Positions 17,033 to 26,541 of a stretch of DNA of 64,000 bases are shown here, in pieces. Made by a program: the position numbers and the translations under genes. The notes below the pieces were generated by a model. It was not told the DNA's origin and did no database searches. It saw only the letters and a program-made list of their open reading frames with translations. Every line of letters starts with the position of its first letter. Within the stretch, counting starts at the first letter, position 1. The stretch is from Cyanobium sp. Tous-M-B4 (lineage in GTDB: Bacteria > Cyanobacteriota > Cyanobacteriia > PCC-6307 > Cyanobiaceae), in contig NZ_JAGQBA010000003.1 of NCBI RefSeq assembly GCF_024345395.1, forward strand, positions 62,001 to 126,000, written 5' to 3'.

Positions 17033-18403
17033 TCAGGACGCCCCGTTGAACTCGTACCAGGCCACAAGCAGCTGATAGGCAGCATTGCGGCGGACCCAAA
17101 GCCTGGAGTCACCACCCTGATCTGGATGCCAATCCATCACGTTACGGCGCCAGGTAGCGCGCACGTCCTGCCAGCCGCTTCCGGGTAGTACTCCCAGCTC
17201 TTCGCAAGCCTCTCGGTAGCAACTTAGGAAGGCGTCGGAACCGGTAGCTGCTGTTGGGGTGGCTGCCCCAAAGGAGGGGGCGCCATGCTCCAAACGGTCC
17301 ACCACTTCCTGGGCCTGCTTGCTGGCCTGTACCGCCGCCGCCAGCTGCTGGCGGGCCGTATCCATCTGAGCCGCCAGGGTGCCGGCCAGCTTCTCCACCT
17401 GGCGTTGGGCTTGCTGGGCAGTGGCCAGGGCCTCGGCCCGCCCCTGCCCAGTGCTGGCCACAGCAGCATCGAGGCTGGCCGTAGCCCGGCTGCAGCTCTG
17501 CTGGGCCTGCTGAATTTGCTGGTCCATCGTTGCCATCTGACTGGACACATCTGCAGCGACAGCCTGGGTATCGGCCTGGGCAGCCTGAGCTGAGCTGATC
17601 GCCCGGGATGCTTCGCTGCGCAATCGGGCCAGCTCGGCCTCCTGGTTGCCGCGGAGTCGATCTAGAGCCGCCTGGGCCTGGCTTGCCTCGCTGCGTAACT
17701 GGGCCAGCTGCTGCTCCTGACTGGCAATCAACCCATCGAGCTGACGCCGAGCCGCTGCCAGTTGATCATTGAAGCCACCGGCGAAAGCATCCAGCTGGCC
17801 CTCCACCAACTGGACGGACGCCAAAGCACCGCCGATGTCGGCTGTTTGGGTAACCAGATCGCGGCGCAGGTTGGCCTCTAATTGAACGCGAGCCTGCTGG
17901 GCTGCAGAGAGCTCAGCCTGCAACGCCCTAATTTTTGCGGCCGCCTGGGCTGCGGTTCGGTCCTGTTCGCCGTGGAGCGACTCCAACGCTGCTAGTGCCG
18001 CCGCCGCCTCGGCGCGGGCCTGGGCCAGCTGCTGGCTGGCTCCCTCGTCAACACTGGCTAGGGCGGCCTGGGCTGATTGGGTGGTGCGCTGCGACTGCTC
18101 TAGCGCCCGGCTCACCTGGGGACGCATCACCACTGGCTGCACGCTCGCCCTGCCCCGGGCGCCGACCCCAGCCTTGGGGGAGCGCAACAACACCACGCCA
18201 AAAGCGGAAAACACCAGTGGCGAAACCAGCACCCAGTAGGTGTCGTTGCTGATCTCCTGGTTGCCCTCGCGGGCGGCCTGCTGGCCGCGCATCAGGATCA
18301 GCAGAAACAGCACCACGCCCAGCCCAAGGCTGAACAGGCCCACCAACTGGCGTTCGCTGAGGCTGGAGCGGGGTCTGCCACCGGAGGAAGCCATAGCCGT
18401 CAT
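17033..18403 (-). CDS. Membrane-anchored coiled-coil protein with C-terminal J domain
   Basis: A 456-residue protein with two hydrophobic spans near the N-terminus (about 21-40 and 56-76). A long Gln/Ala-rich coiled coil follows (about 110-375), where heptads such as AQLRSEASQAQAALDRL recur. A short J domain (about 395-450) ends the protein. The J domain has the essential HPD in NVMDWHPDQGGD and the expected last helix. The architecture suggests a membrane-tethered recruiter of a DnaK/Hsp70 chaperone. I do not recognise a named family. It is 54 bases downstream of the start of the gap after the sugar permease, on the opposite side of purK. Confidence 0.7.
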   Translation of the reverse strand: MTAMASSGGRPRSSLSERQLVGLFSLGLGVVLFLLILMRGQQAAREGNQEISNDTYWVLVSPLVFSAFGVVLLRSPKAGVGARGRASVQPVVMRPQVSRALEQSQRTTQSAQAALASVDEGASQQLAQARAEAAAALAALESLHGEQDRTAAQAAAKIRALQAELSAAQQARVQLEANLRRDLVTQTADIGGALASVQLVEGQLDAFAGGFNDQLAAARRQLDGLIASQEQQLAQLRSEASQAQAALDRLRGNQEAELARLRSEASRAISSAQAAQADTQAVAADVSSQMATMDQQIQQAQQSCSRATASLDAAVASTGQGRAEALATAQQAQRQVEKLAGTLAAQMDTARQQLAAAVQASKQAQEVVDRLEHGAPSFGAATPTAATGSDAFLSCYREACEELGVLPGSGWQDVRATWRRNVMDWHPDQGGDSRLWVRRNAAYQLLVAWYEFNGAS

Positions 18404-18457
18404 TTCAGGCGGCTGAACCCTAGGCAGGCTTCCGGGACTGGTCTAGTAACAGGCTCT

Positions 18458-19348
18458 TCAAGTGAGGCCGCGATCACCGGCGAAGAGATAGCGCACCAAA
18501 CTCAGCATCAGGACGATCAAAAACAATGCCAAGCCAATCGTGCAGGCGTAGCTGATCTCCAGCTCGGCAAAAGCCTGGTCGTAGACGTAGTAGACGAGGG
18601 TGCGGGTCGAATCGGCAGGGCCACCTTGAGTCATTAAATAGACCTCTTCGAACACCTTGGTAGCTGCAATTGCGGAAATGACCGCCACCAGGGTGATGTA
18701 GGGCCGCAGCAGCGGCAGGGTTATATCCAGGTGCTTTCGCAAGCCCTCACTGCCATCGAGGGCCGCTGCCTCGTAGAGATCGGGGGAGATGCCCTGCAGC
18801 CCGGCCAGAAAGATCACCATGTAGTAGCCGAGGCCCTTCCAGAGGGTCACGAGCATCACGGAGGGAAGGGCCAGCAGCGGCGATGTGAGGAAAGCGATGG
18901 GATCAAAGCTGCTGCCCAACAGGGCGGTGAGCCAGCCGTTAATCAGGCCGTTTTCGGCATAGATCCAGCGAAAGGCAATCGCCGCCACCACGATCGACAC
19001 CAGCACCGGGGTGTAGAAGGCAGCACGAAACCAATGGATCGCCGGCAGCTGGCGGTTGACCAGCACAGCCAGGGCTAGGGCGCCGACCACGATCGGGGGC
19101 ACCACTCCCAGCAGATACAAAAAGGTGGTGCCGGTGACCCGGAAAAACATCGGGTCGGCCAGCAGGCGCCGGATATTGGCCAGACCAACGAAGCGCAGCG
19201 GCTCGCTGACATCGAGGCCGGCCTGGCTGAAGCTCATAACCAATGCCATCGCTGCCGGAATCAGCACCGACAGCCCGATCAGCACCAGGGCAGGGGTCAA
19301 AAAGCCCCAGGCCGTGGCGGTGCGCTTGCGGAGATTTGCCTCGCTCAT
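18458..19348 (-). CDS. Sugar ABC transporter permease, MalF/UgpA type
   Basis: A 296-residue inner-membrane permease with six predicted spans. The coupling EAA loop is present as [21 protein letters not shown] (here residues about 194-213). This belongs to the CUT1 carbohydrate importers, which need a second permease, a binding protein and an ATPase. None of these is adjacent, so it is an orphan in this window. The ATG at 19348 is preferred to a TTG three codons upstream. It is divergent from aroB with 37 bases between starts. Confidence 0.85.
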   Translation of the reverse strand: MSEANLRKRTATAWGFLTPALVLIGLSVLIPAAMALVMSFSQAGLDVSEPLRFVGLANIRRLLADPMFFRVTGTTFLYLLGVVPPIVVGALALAVLVNRQLPAIHWFRAAFYTPVLVSIVVAAIAFRWIYAENGLINGWLTALLGSSFDPIAFLTSPLLALPSVMLVTLWKGLGYYMVIFLAGLQGISPDLYEAAALDGSEGLRKHLDITLPLLRPYITLVAVISAIAATKVFEEVYLMTQGGPADSTRTLVYYVYDQAFAELEISYACTIGLALFLIVLMLSLVRYLFAGDRGLT

Positions 19349-19385
19349 GCAAGGCAAAGTACCTGGGCTGAAGGATGATCGCCCT

Positions 19386-20489
19386 ATGGATCTGCAAACG
19401 ATCAGGGTGGAGCTGCAGGCTGCCCCCTACCCGGTGATTATCGGCTCGGCAGCCTTGCTGAGTCTGGGCGACCAGATTCGGGGCCTGGGCTTTAAGGCAG
19501 GCACCAAGGTGCTGCTGGTGACCAATGCCGTGGTGGAAGCCCACTACGGCGCCACTGCCCTGCAAAGCCTCAGCGCGGCTGGGCTTGACGCCAGCACCCT
19601 GGTGATCGAGGCGGGAGAAGATCAGAAAACCCCAGCCACCGTGGGCCTGATCCATGACGCAGCCTTTGCCCGCCGGCTGGAGCGGGGCTCGCTGATCGTT
19701 GCCCTTGGCGGTGGCGTGGTGGGCGACATGGCTGGATTTGCTGCCGCCACCTGGCTGCGGGGCATTGCCGTGGTGCAGGTGCCCACCACCCTGCTGGCCA
19801 TGGTGGATGCGGCGATCGGCGGCAAGACCGGCGTCAATCACCCCGGCGGCAAAAACCTGATCGGCGCATTTCACCAGCCGCGCCTGGTGCTGATCGACCC
19901 CAGCAGCCTTGCCACCCTGCCGGAGCGGGAATTTCGCGCTGGCATGGCCGAGGTGATCAAATACGGCGTGATTGGCGACCCCGAGCTGCTGGCCGACCTA
20001 GAGGCATGCGGCGCCCAGCTGGCCAGCTTGACCACATTGCCAGCCGAGCTGCTGCAGCGAATCCTGGTGCGCTCCGCCGCCGCCAAGGCGAAAGTGGTGG
20101 CCGCCGACGAAAACGAAGGGGGCCTGCGGGCGATCCTCAACTACGGCCACACCCTGGGCCACGTGGTGGAGACCCTCTGCGGCTATGGCACCTACCTCCA
20201 TGGCGAAGCCGTTGGTTTGGGCATGCTGGCGGCCGGCGAAATCTCCCTGGCCATGGGCCTGTGGAGCGCTAGCGACCAGGAGCGCCAGCGGGCCGTAATC
20301 ACCGCCGCAGGTCTGCCGCTGGCCTGGCCAGCCCTCGATCCCGACGCCGTGCTGGCCTGCCTGCAGGGCGACAAGAAGGTGAGGGAGGGTCAGGTGCGCT
20401 TCGTGCTGCCCACCGGCATCGGCAGGGTTGAGATCCGCAGCGACGTCAGCGAGGCAACGATCCGCAGCGCGCTCGCCAGCTGCGCCTAG
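19386..20489 (+). CDS. aroB: 3-dehydroquinate synthase
   Basis: A 367-residue NAD- and metal-dependent enzyme, second step of the shikimate pathway (DAHP to 3-dehydroquinate). NAD-binding [19 protein letters not shown] and the motifs [20 protein letters not shown] and NLIGAFHQP are intact. The metal ligands lie in [15 protein letters not shown] and [10 protein letters not shown]. The ATG at 19386 matches the family N-terminus; the longer open frame runs back over the divergent permease gene. The end overlaps the Rieske oxygenase gene by 4 bases, tail to tail. Confidence 0.95.
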   Translation: MDLQTIRVELQAAPYPVIIGSAALLSLGDQIRGLGFKAGTKVLLVTNAVVEAHYGATALQSLSAAGLDASTLVIEAGEDQKTPATVGLIHDAAFARRLERGSLIVALGGGVVGDMAGFAAATWLRGIAVVQVPTTLLAMVDAAIGGKTGVNHPGGKNLIGAFHQPRLVLIDPSSLATLPEREFRAGMAEVIKYGVIGDPELLADLEACGAQLASLTTLPAELLQRILVRSAAAKAKVVAADENEGGLRAILNYGHTLGHVVETLCGYGTYLHGEAVGLGMLAAGEISLAMGLWSASDQERQRAVITAAGLPLAWPALDPDAVLACLQGDKKVREGQVRFVLPTGIGRVEIRSDVSEATIRSALASCA

Positions 20490-21805
20490 AGAGCGTTGCG
20501 GGGTGGGTGGCCGTCGCCGCGCAATAGCTGGCGCTCCCAGCGGTTTAGCTGCCGCAGCAGCAGGGCGCTGCCGCCAAGCAGCACCAGCAGGGTCAACCGC
20601 GCCGTCAGCCCGGGCAGCCAGGCCGCCAGCAGCAGCTCCACCCCCAGGGCCACCAGCACTAGCGGCCGCCAGCGGCGTATCTGCCGCAGGGCACCGGAGC
20701 AGGCACGGCAGTGGCGGGTGTGGCTGTCGTAGCGATCCAGCAGGGCTGAGCGACTCAGCCGGGGCGGCAGGGCGGAGCCTGGGCATGGCTGGCCGGCAAA
20801 ATCTTTGACCCATTTATTCAACGCCCGCACGTAGATGTCGGCGCCGGTGGGCAGGAAGCTCGCCTGGCTTTGAACCCGTTCCTGCCAGTGCAGAAACACC
20901 TGGTCGTCTTCGAGCACGGTGTGGTTACCGATGTGCTGCAACCAGACCGGCCGAGCCCGCAGCAGCAGCCGGGGCAACACAGAGCGGAACTGAAACGGGA
21001 AACGGGCAAACAAGCGGCATTCCCCAGCCCGGATCGGCGTTGCGTACACAACCGTGAGGAAGCGGGCAAATCCCTTCGCCGTGAGGTCGTGCCACATCAG
21101 GCCCGGCGCCTGAAAGGTGGAGAACTGGCTGCCCAGGCTCCCTCGGCGCGGTCCCTCGGGCCAAGTGGCGGTGAACCCCTCCGGCCCGAAACTGGTCAGC
21201 TCGGCCAGCACCGGAGCGGCGTTCTGGCGCTTACCCACCGTGCGGTGGTGGGTGAAGGGCACATGGCTCACATCGAGCACGTTCTCCAGGAGGGTGAGGG
21301 CATCCATCGGCAGGTCGCGGAAGGTGTCCTGCACCAGCCAGCCGGGTTCCTCGAGCACGGGCACCAGCGGCAGGGGCACCGCCGCAGCCGCGGCCGGGTC
21401 GCCGGCAAACACAAACAGCAGCCCCTGGCCGCTGGCTGTGGCGTAGCGGCGGCAGGAGCTGCGGGGGTTGGCGCCGATTGCGGCTTCGGCCTGGGGGATC
21501 GCGGTGCAGCTGCCCTGGGCGTTGAAACTCCAACCGTGATACGGGCACTCCAGCTCACCCCTTTCGTTGAGGCGGCCTTCGCTCAAGGGCACGAGCCGGT
21601 GGGGGCAGACGTCGGCAAAGGCGCACCACTGCTGGCCTGCAGCGTCCCACCACAGCACCAGATCCATCTCCAGCAGGGTGAAGGCCGTGGGGCGGCGAGG
21701 GTCGAGATCCTGCAGATAGGCCACCGGATACCAGCGCTGCAACCAGTGCTCCTGCCTGATGCTGGTACCGCTGGCGGAATCAATATCAGGAGCGGGGATC
21801 ACCAT
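20486..21805 (-). CDS. Rieske oxygenase of the PAO/PTC52/Tic55 family
   Basis: A 439-residue non-heme iron oxygenase like pheophorbide a oxygenase and related chlorophyll-modifying enzymes. The Rieske [2Fe-2S] site is CPHRL...CPYHGW in the first 90 residues. The mononuclear iron ligands are in [14 protein letters not shown]. The C-terminal CxxC typical of the PAO group is present as [15 protein letters not shown], followed by two hydrophobic spans that anchor it in the membrane. The substrate is not readable; a chlorophyll derivative is the family guess. The start is ATG at 21803-21805; a longer frame upstream looks non-coding. Confidence 0.85.
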   Translation of the reverse strand: MVIPAPDIDSASGTSIRQEHWLQRWYPVAYLQDLDPRRPTAFTLLEMDLVLWWDAAGQQWCAFADVCPHRLVPLSEGRLNERGELECPYHGWSFNAQGSCTAIPQAEAAIGANPRSSCRRYATASGQGLLFVFAGDPAAAAAVPLPLVPVLEEPGWLVQDTFRDLPMDALTLLENVLDVSHVPFTHHRTVGKRQNAAPVLAELTSFGPEGFTATWPEGPRRGSLGSQFSTFQAPGLMWHDLTAKGFARFLTVVYATPIRAGECRLFARFPFQFRSVLPRLLLRARPVWLQHIGNHTVLEDDQVFLHWQERVQSQASFLPTGADIYVRALNKWVKDFAGQPCPGSALPPRLSRSALLDRYDSHTRHCRACSGALRQIRRWRPLVLVALGVELLLAAWLPGLTARLTLLVLLGGSALLLRQLNRWERQLLRGDGHPPRNAL

Positions 21806-21869
21806 GGGCGGCGGCAGCAACTGGGAATAGCCGATGGCTCGATGATGGCGCGCTGACGCGCGGCTCCGC

Positions 21870-22682
21870 TCAACTAGAAGCAGAGGTGTAGAAGCGCTGG
21901 GCGTAGCGCCACAACAGGCGACTGGCCACCAGGCACAGCCCGGCAGCCAGCAGCGAACCCAAAGCCCAGATGGCTGAACCCCGCCCCAGCAGCGCCTCGG
22001 CGGGCACGGTGGTGAGAAAGGCCACCGGCAGCACAAAGGTGAACAGCAACCGCAGCGCCGGCGGATAGGCACTCACCGGGTATCGGCCCGCCACCAGGGT
22101 GTAGCGCAACACCTCGGTGGCATTCCACACCTTCACAAACCAGATGCTGAGGGCCGCCAACACAAACCAGAGGCTGTAGAGAATCACCAGGGCTGCAAAC
22201 AGCAGCGCCAGCGAGAGCAGCACGGGCCCAGCCGCCGGCAGGCCGGATGGAGCCCCAGGACCCCTGTTCAGCAGGGCCCAAGCGATCAGGCCAAAGCCAG
22301 CCAATATTCCTGGCAGCCCCCAGGGCGACACGGTGCGGGCCGACAGCCAGAACTGGCTATCAATTGGCTTGAGCAGCACGTAGTCGAGGGTGCCGGTCTG
22401 CACGTGGTTAACGATGCGGCTGAGGTTGGGCTGCAGCACGCAGGTGGTGAACCCATCCAGCAGCGTGTAGAGGCCCAGCACCACCAAAGCGCCACTCCAG
22501 CTCCAGCCCCCCAGCTGGGGCCCACCACCAAACAGCAGCTGCAGCACAAAGACGCTGCCGGCCAGGTTGCCCAGCACCGACAGCAGCTCGATCCAGGCAT
22601 TGAGCGGGTACTCGAGTTCGGCCGCCAGGGAGGTGCCCCAGAAGCAGCGCAGGCTGCGCCAGTAGCGCGCAAACTCCCTCAC
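21870..22682 (-). CDS. ABC-2 type permease (PF06182-like), second subunit
   Basis: A 270-residue permease with about six membrane spans, of the ABC2_membrane_6/DUF990 type. It begins REFARYWRSLRCFWGTSLAAE and contains LEYPLNAWIELLSVLGNLAG and VQTGTLDYVLLKPIDSQFW, the short amphipathic motif that marks this family. The start is taken as the GTG that overlaps the stop of the preceding permease (GTGA at 22679-22682). It is the third gene of an ATPase-permease-permease operon that exports an unknown substrate. Confidence 0.85.
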   Translation of the reverse strand: MREFARYWRSLRCFWGTSLAAELEYPLNAWIELLSVLGNLAGSVFVLQLLFGGGPQLGGWSWSGALVVLGLYTLLDGFTTCVLQPNLSRIVNHVQTGTLDYVLLKPIDSQFWLSARTVSPWGLPGILAGFGLIAWALLNRGPGAPSGLPAAGPVLLSLALLFAALVILYSLWFVLAALSIWFVKVWNATEVLRYTLVAGRYPVSAYPPALRLLFTFVLPVAFLTTVPAEALLGRGSAIWALGSLLAAGLCLVASRLLWRYAQRFYTSASS

Positions 22683-23467
22683 GCGCCCATCGCCGAGTAG
22701 CGGCGCAGGCCGGCCCTCCACAGCCAGTGGCCGATCGGCAGCAGCAGCAGGCACCAGGCGGCGATCGCCCCAAAACCCAACGCCACATTCACCGGTTCGC
22801 CGGCCAGCAGCCGGGCGGGGAAGTCGACCATCCAGGGGAAGGGCGTGGCCAGGGCCAGCCGCCGCACCGCTGGAGGGAAGGTATCTAGGGGTGCCACCAG
22901 GCCCGATAAAAACAGATAGGGGATCATCAACAGCCGATCGAGAGCCGCCGCCCGCTCACTCCAAAAACAGAGGGTGGTAACAAGCACCTGCAGCAAAAAG
23001 CGCAGCAGAAAGGCCGCCACAATCGCCAGAATTCCCAGCAGCAAATTGCCCGCAGACGGCAGCCACAGCAAGCCGGGCGCCGCCAGCCCCACCACCAGCA
23101 GCATCACGGCCACAAAGGGAATTCGCGACGCCTGTTCACTGAAATGGGCCGCCAGGTATCGCCAGAGTGGCGAAAGCGGCTGTAGCAGGAAGGGCGATAG
23201 GCGGCCCTGCAGGGCGTCGTCTTCGAACACCTGAATCAGCCAAACCACCGTGAACTGCCGCACCACAAAGGCCGCCAGGAAGTAGTGGCTGAGCTGCTGG
23301 GGGGAGAGGCCAGCCGCCGCCGCCGCGCCCGAGCCGCTCCAGACGCCGAGCATGATCAAAGGCAACACCCCTGAAAGCGCCCAGAGGGCAATCTCAGCCC
23401 GGTATTCGAGCATCAGCGCGTACTGACTACCCAGCAGCGCCCGCGCCACCCGCCACGCCCAGCTCAC
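22679..23467 (-). CDS. ABC-2 type permease, first subunit
   Basis: A 262-residue inner-membrane permease with about six hydrophobic spans. It contains the family segment FEDDALQGRLSPFLLQPLSPLW, a counterpart of the one in the next gene, so the two probably pair as a heterodimer. It starts at the codon that overlaps the stop of the ATPase gene (4 bases, 23464-23467) and ends overlapping the start of the second permease. Tight overlaps indicate a single translationally coupled operon. The substrate is unknown. Confidence 0.85.
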   Translation of the reverse strand: MSWAWRVARALLGSQYALMLEYRAEIALWALSGVLPLIMLGVWSGSGAAAAAGLSPQQLSHYFLAAFVVRQFTVVWLIQVFEDDALQGRLSPFLLQPLSPLWRYLAAHFSEQASRIPFVAVMLLVVGLAAPGLLWLPSAGNLLLGILAIVAAFLLRFLLQVLVTTLCFWSERAAALDRLLMIPYLFLSGLVAPLDTFPPAVRRLALATPFPWMVDFPARLLAGEPVNVALGFGAIAAWCLLLLPIGHWLWRAGLRRYSAMGA

Positions 23468-24468
23468 TGGGAGGCCTCGGAGTTTGAATCGCGCTGGCGG
23501 AACAAGCCGCCGATCAGCTCCTCCACCGGCGGATCACTCACCTCCAGATCCACCACCGCAAAGCGCTCCAGCAGCGCCGCCACCCGCTCAGCGAGCTGGG
23601 CCCGCGGCACCAGCAGCCGCACCAGATGGCCCTGATGGGCTTCGAGCTGGCCAAAACCGGCAAAGGCCTCCGGTGGATGGAGGTCGGCAAGCTCCAGCCG
23701 CACCTGGCGGCAGGGGGCCAACCGCTGGGTGAGATCGGCGAGGGAGCCATCGTGGAAGAGCTGGCCCTTGTGGATCAGCAGCACCCGCGGGCAGAGGGCC
23801 GTGATGTCGCCCATGTAGTGGCTGGTGAGCAGCACGGTGGCGCCGGTCCGACGGTTGTAGTCGGCGAGGAAATCCCGCACCCGCGCCTGGGCATTCACAT
23901 CCAGACCCAGGGTGGGCTCATCGAGAAACAACACCGCCGGCTCGTGCAGCAGAGCCGCCAGCAGCTCGGCCTTCATCCGCTGACCCAGGGAAAGCTTGCG
24001 CATCGGTCGCCGCAGCTCCTGGCCCAGCTCCAGCATCTCGGCGAGTTGGCCTATGCGCCGCTGTGCCTCCGCCTCCGCAATGCCGTAGACCGCGGCATTG
24101 ACCCGCAGCGAATCGAGGGCGGGCAGGTCCCAGATCAGCTGCTGGCGGTTGCCCATCACAAGGGTGATCTGGCGCAAGAAGCGGGCCTGACGCCGATAGG
24201 GCTGGTGGCCTGCCACCTCCAGCTCGCCGCCGCTGGGATGGATCAGGCCGGTGAGCATCTTCAAGGTGGTGGTCTTACCGGCGCCGTTAGGGCCCAGGAA
24301 GCCAACGATCTCCCCCGGCTCGATCGTGAAGCTGATGCCATCCACCGCCAGCACATCGCGATGGCGCCGCCGCAGCAGATGCTGGATTGTGCCGGCCAGG
24401 CCAGGCTGCTTCTCGCTGATTCGGTAGGTCTTGCTCAACCCACTAGCGCGAATGATTGGCCCTGCCAC
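23464..24468 (-). CDS. ABC-2 type transporter ATP-binding protein
   Basis: A 334-residue ATPase. Walker A is GPNGAGKTTTLKML at about residue 58-71, the signature is KLSLGQRMKAELLAALLHEP at about 158, and Walker B is VLFLDEPTLGLD just after. The H-loop is LLTSHYMGD. The C-terminal region (about 240-330) is a regulatory extension as in NatA-like exporters. It drives the two permeases encoded directly downstream. A gap of 189 bases separates it from the divergent SDR gene and should hold the operon promoter. Confidence 0.92.
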   Translation of the reverse strand: MAGPIIRASGLSKTYRISEKQPGLAGTIQHLLRRRHRDVLAVDGISFTIEPGEIVGFLGPNGAGKTTTLKMLTGLIHPSGGELEVAGHQPYRRQARFLRQITLVMGNRQQLIWDLPALDSLRVNAAVYGIAEAEAQRRIGQLAEMLELGQELRRPMRKLSLGQRMKAELLAALLHEPAVLFLDEPTLGLDVNAQARVRDFLADYNRRTGATVLLTSHYMGDITALCPRVLLIHKGQLFHDGSLADLTQRLAPCRQVRLELADLHPPEAFAGFGQLEAHQGHLVRLLVPRAQLAERVAALLERFAVVDLEVSDPPVEELIGGLFRQRDSNSEASQ

Positions 24469-24657
24469 AACGTTTTGCCATCCAGCTCACCGTAGGCAGC
24501 CAGCTGGGCTGATTAGGGATTAGGCACCGCACACCCGCAGCCTCCAAGACGATGACCAGCGCTGACTATCAGTGTGCTGGCCCTGGCTGAAGCGCAGCCT
24601 GCTGCCAGCTAATCCGCCAAACGAGCAACATGGAGCTGTGGTGGTGGAGATGCAGCG

Positions 24658-25356
24658 ATGAGCCTGGTGGCAGTGACGGGAGCATCCGGAAAAACCGGTT
24701 GGCGGGTGGTGGATGAAGCCTTGAAGCGGGGCCTGGCGGTGCGGGCGATCGTGCGGCCCGGCTCCGTGCTGCCAGCGGCCCTGGCCGAAGCAGAGCAGCA
24801 AGGGCGGCTCGATGTGCGGCGACTGGATCTCAGTGCCACCGAGGCCTTGCATGCCGCCCTGAGCGGCTGTGACTCCCTGGTGATCGCCACTGGCGCCAGG
24901 CCATCAGTGGATCTGGCCGGCCCCCTCAAGGTGGATGCCTTCGGAGTGCGCGACCAGATCCGCGCCTGCCAGGCGGTGGGCCTGAAGCGGGTGGTGCTGG
25001 TGAGTTCGCTCTGCGCCGGTCGCTGGCAGCACCCCCTCAACCTGTTTGGCTTGATCCTGGTGTGGAAACGCCTGGGCGAGCGCTGGCTTGAAGAAAGCGG
25101 ACTCGACTGGACCGTGGTGCGCCCTGGCGGCCTCAGCGAGGACGACAGCCGCAGCGAAAGGGAGGGGGTGGTTTACTCCGGCCCCAACCAGCAGGAGAGC
25201 AGCAGCCTGCCCCGCCGCCTGGTGGCCCGGGTGTGCCTAGAGGCCCTGGAAACCCCCGCCGCCAGCGGTCGGATCATCGAAATCACCAGCAGTCCCACCC
25301 AGCAGCCCCAAGCCCTCAACCAGTGGCTGGAGTCAGCGATCCCGGCTCCCGGCTGA
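24658..25356 (+). CDS. Atypical SDR/NmrA-like NAD(P)-binding protein
   Basis: A 232-residue protein with the NAD(P) motif VAVTGASGKTGWRVVDEALKR at the N-terminus (TGASGKTG, an atypical-SDR glycine pattern) and VVLVSSLCAGRW in place of a classical catalytic Tyr-Lys region. It is like the Ycf39/NmrA-type proteins of cyanobacteria and plastids, some of which assist chlorophyll-protein assembly, but I cannot assign a substrate. The last 41 bases overlap the convergent methyltransferase gene. Confidence 0.8.
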   Translation: MSLVAVTGASGKTGWRVVDEALKRGLAVRAIVRPGSVLPAALAEAEQQGRLDVRRLDLSATEALHAALSGCDSLVIATGARPSVDLAGPLKVDAFGVRDQIRACQAVGLKRVVLVSSLCAGRWQHPLNLFGLILVWKRLGERWLEESGLDWTVVRPGGLSEDDSRSEREGVVYSGPNQQESSSLPRRLVARVCLEALETPAASGRIIEITSSPTQQPQALNQWLESAIPAPG

Positions 25357-26494
25357 AGCTGGGCAGCTCCGGGGTCCCACCCCGGCCGTAGGCCAGCCAG
25401 CGGAAATCCCCCAGGGCCACGGGATCCACCAGCCGCAGCAGGACCTCGCGTCGGGCCAACACGGTGGCCAGGGCAGCCGGGGCTTCCTGCTGCAGGCCGT
25501 GCAGGCGCTCCGCTAGGCCGAGGGCCAACAGGGCCTGACCCTGGCGGCACTGGCCTAGGGGCTGCCAGCCACTGGCGGCGGCTGCGGCATCGACGCTCTC
25601 GATACATAGGTGGGCGGTGAGATCCCAGGCGCCTGGCTCCAGCAGCGGATCGCCGCTGGCCTGCTGGCCCCGGTAGGCCATCAAGGTGCCGCCAGAGCGC
25701 TGGGGGGCGTAGTAGCGCCAGGCCTCTAAGGCGTAGTCGATCACCAGCAGCTGGCCCTCGGCCACGGCTGCAGCGCACTCGCCAAGCCAGGGGGCCAGGC
25801 CAGGGTGCAGCTCGCTGCACCAGCCGGGCGGGCGCTGGGGCGAGGGGGGCAGGAGTCCGAGGGGCTCGAGTTGGGCGGCCGCTGCCGGCTCCAAGGGCGC
25901 GCCGGGCTCCAGCCGCAGCGAGGGCTCCGCCTCAGGGCCCTCGTGCAGCGCCACCATTTGCTGGCGCCAGAGCGCCCCGTCCCACTCGATCCGCTCCACC
26001 GCCAGGGCATCGAGCACCTCATGGGCGAGCACCACACCGCGCAGCGGTGAGGCCGCCAGGTCCGCGAAGCTGGCCCAGCGACAGGGCAAGGGGCAGTCCT
26101 GCAGCAGGGCTCGCTGACGGGCCGCCATGCCCTCGTTGGGCTCCACCAATACAAGCCCCAGGCGCTGGGCCAGCTGGGGCCAACCCACCACCAGTTCCTC
26201 GGCCAGCTGCAGGGCCAAGCTGCCCTCGCCTGGCCCGGCCTCAACCAGGGCCAGGGGGCCGGGAGCGGCCGCCAGGGCAATGAGCCACTCGGCCAGCTGG
26301 GGTGCCAGCAGGGCGGCGAAATCTGGCCCCAGGGAGGGGGCGGTGGCGAAATCCCCCGCCGGGCCGATGCGCAGCCGGCCAGCCCCATAGGCGCCGTGCA
26401 ACGGATCGTGCAACACCCATTCCACGTAGGTGCGGAAGGGCACCGCCCCGCCGGCGGCCTCGAAGCGCTGCAGCAGCCAGGGGGGCAAGCTCAC
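25316..26494 (-). CDS. MidA/NDUFAF7-type SAM-dependent methyltransferase
   Basis: A 392-residue protein of the DUF185 family, bacterial relatives of mitochondrial NDUFAF7, a protein arginine methyltransferase for a complex I subunit. Family marks are RTYVEWVLHDPLHGAYG near the N-terminus, GDFATAPSLGPDFAALLAPQL, and the SAM-binding LALVEAGPGEGSLALQL. The cyanobacterial target could be an NDH-1 subunit, but that is inference. It is divergent from psb32 across 47 bases. Confidence 0.85.
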   Translation of the reverse strand: MSLPPWLLQRFEAAGGAVPFRTYVEWVLHDPLHGAYGAGRLRIGPAGDFATAPSLGPDFAALLAPQLAEWLIALAAAPGPLALVEAGPGEGSLALQLAEELVVGWPQLAQRLGLVLVEPNEGMAARQRALLQDCPLPCRWASFADLAASPLRGVVLAHEVLDALAVERIEWDGALWRQQMVALHEGPEAEPSLRLEPGAPLEPAAAAQLEPLGLLPPSPQRPPGWCSELHPGLAPWLGECAAAVAEGQLLVIDYALEAWRYYAPQRSGGTLMAYRGQQASGDPLLEPGAWDLTAHLCIESVDAAAAASGWQPLGQCRQGQALLALGLAERLHGLQQEAPAALATVLARREVLLRLVDPVALGDFRWLAYGRGGTPELPSFSREPGSLTPATG

Positions 26495-26541
26495 GTTCAG
26501 ACGCCTGCTCAGGGAGAATGCATCTTCGCTGAGGCTGGTGA

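Noticed and set aside
18939-19874. 311-residue minus-strand open frame across aroB and the sugar permease
   Set aside because: It covers two well-supported genes in wrong frames and has no recognisable motif.
20870-21856. 328-residue plus-strand frame over the Rieske oxygenase gene
   Set aside because: Antisense shadow with low-complexity Gln/Ala/Gly/Arg sequence.
23626-24495. 289-residue plus-strand frame over the ABC ATPase gene
   Set aside because: Antisense of a clear ATPase with complete Walker and signature motifs.
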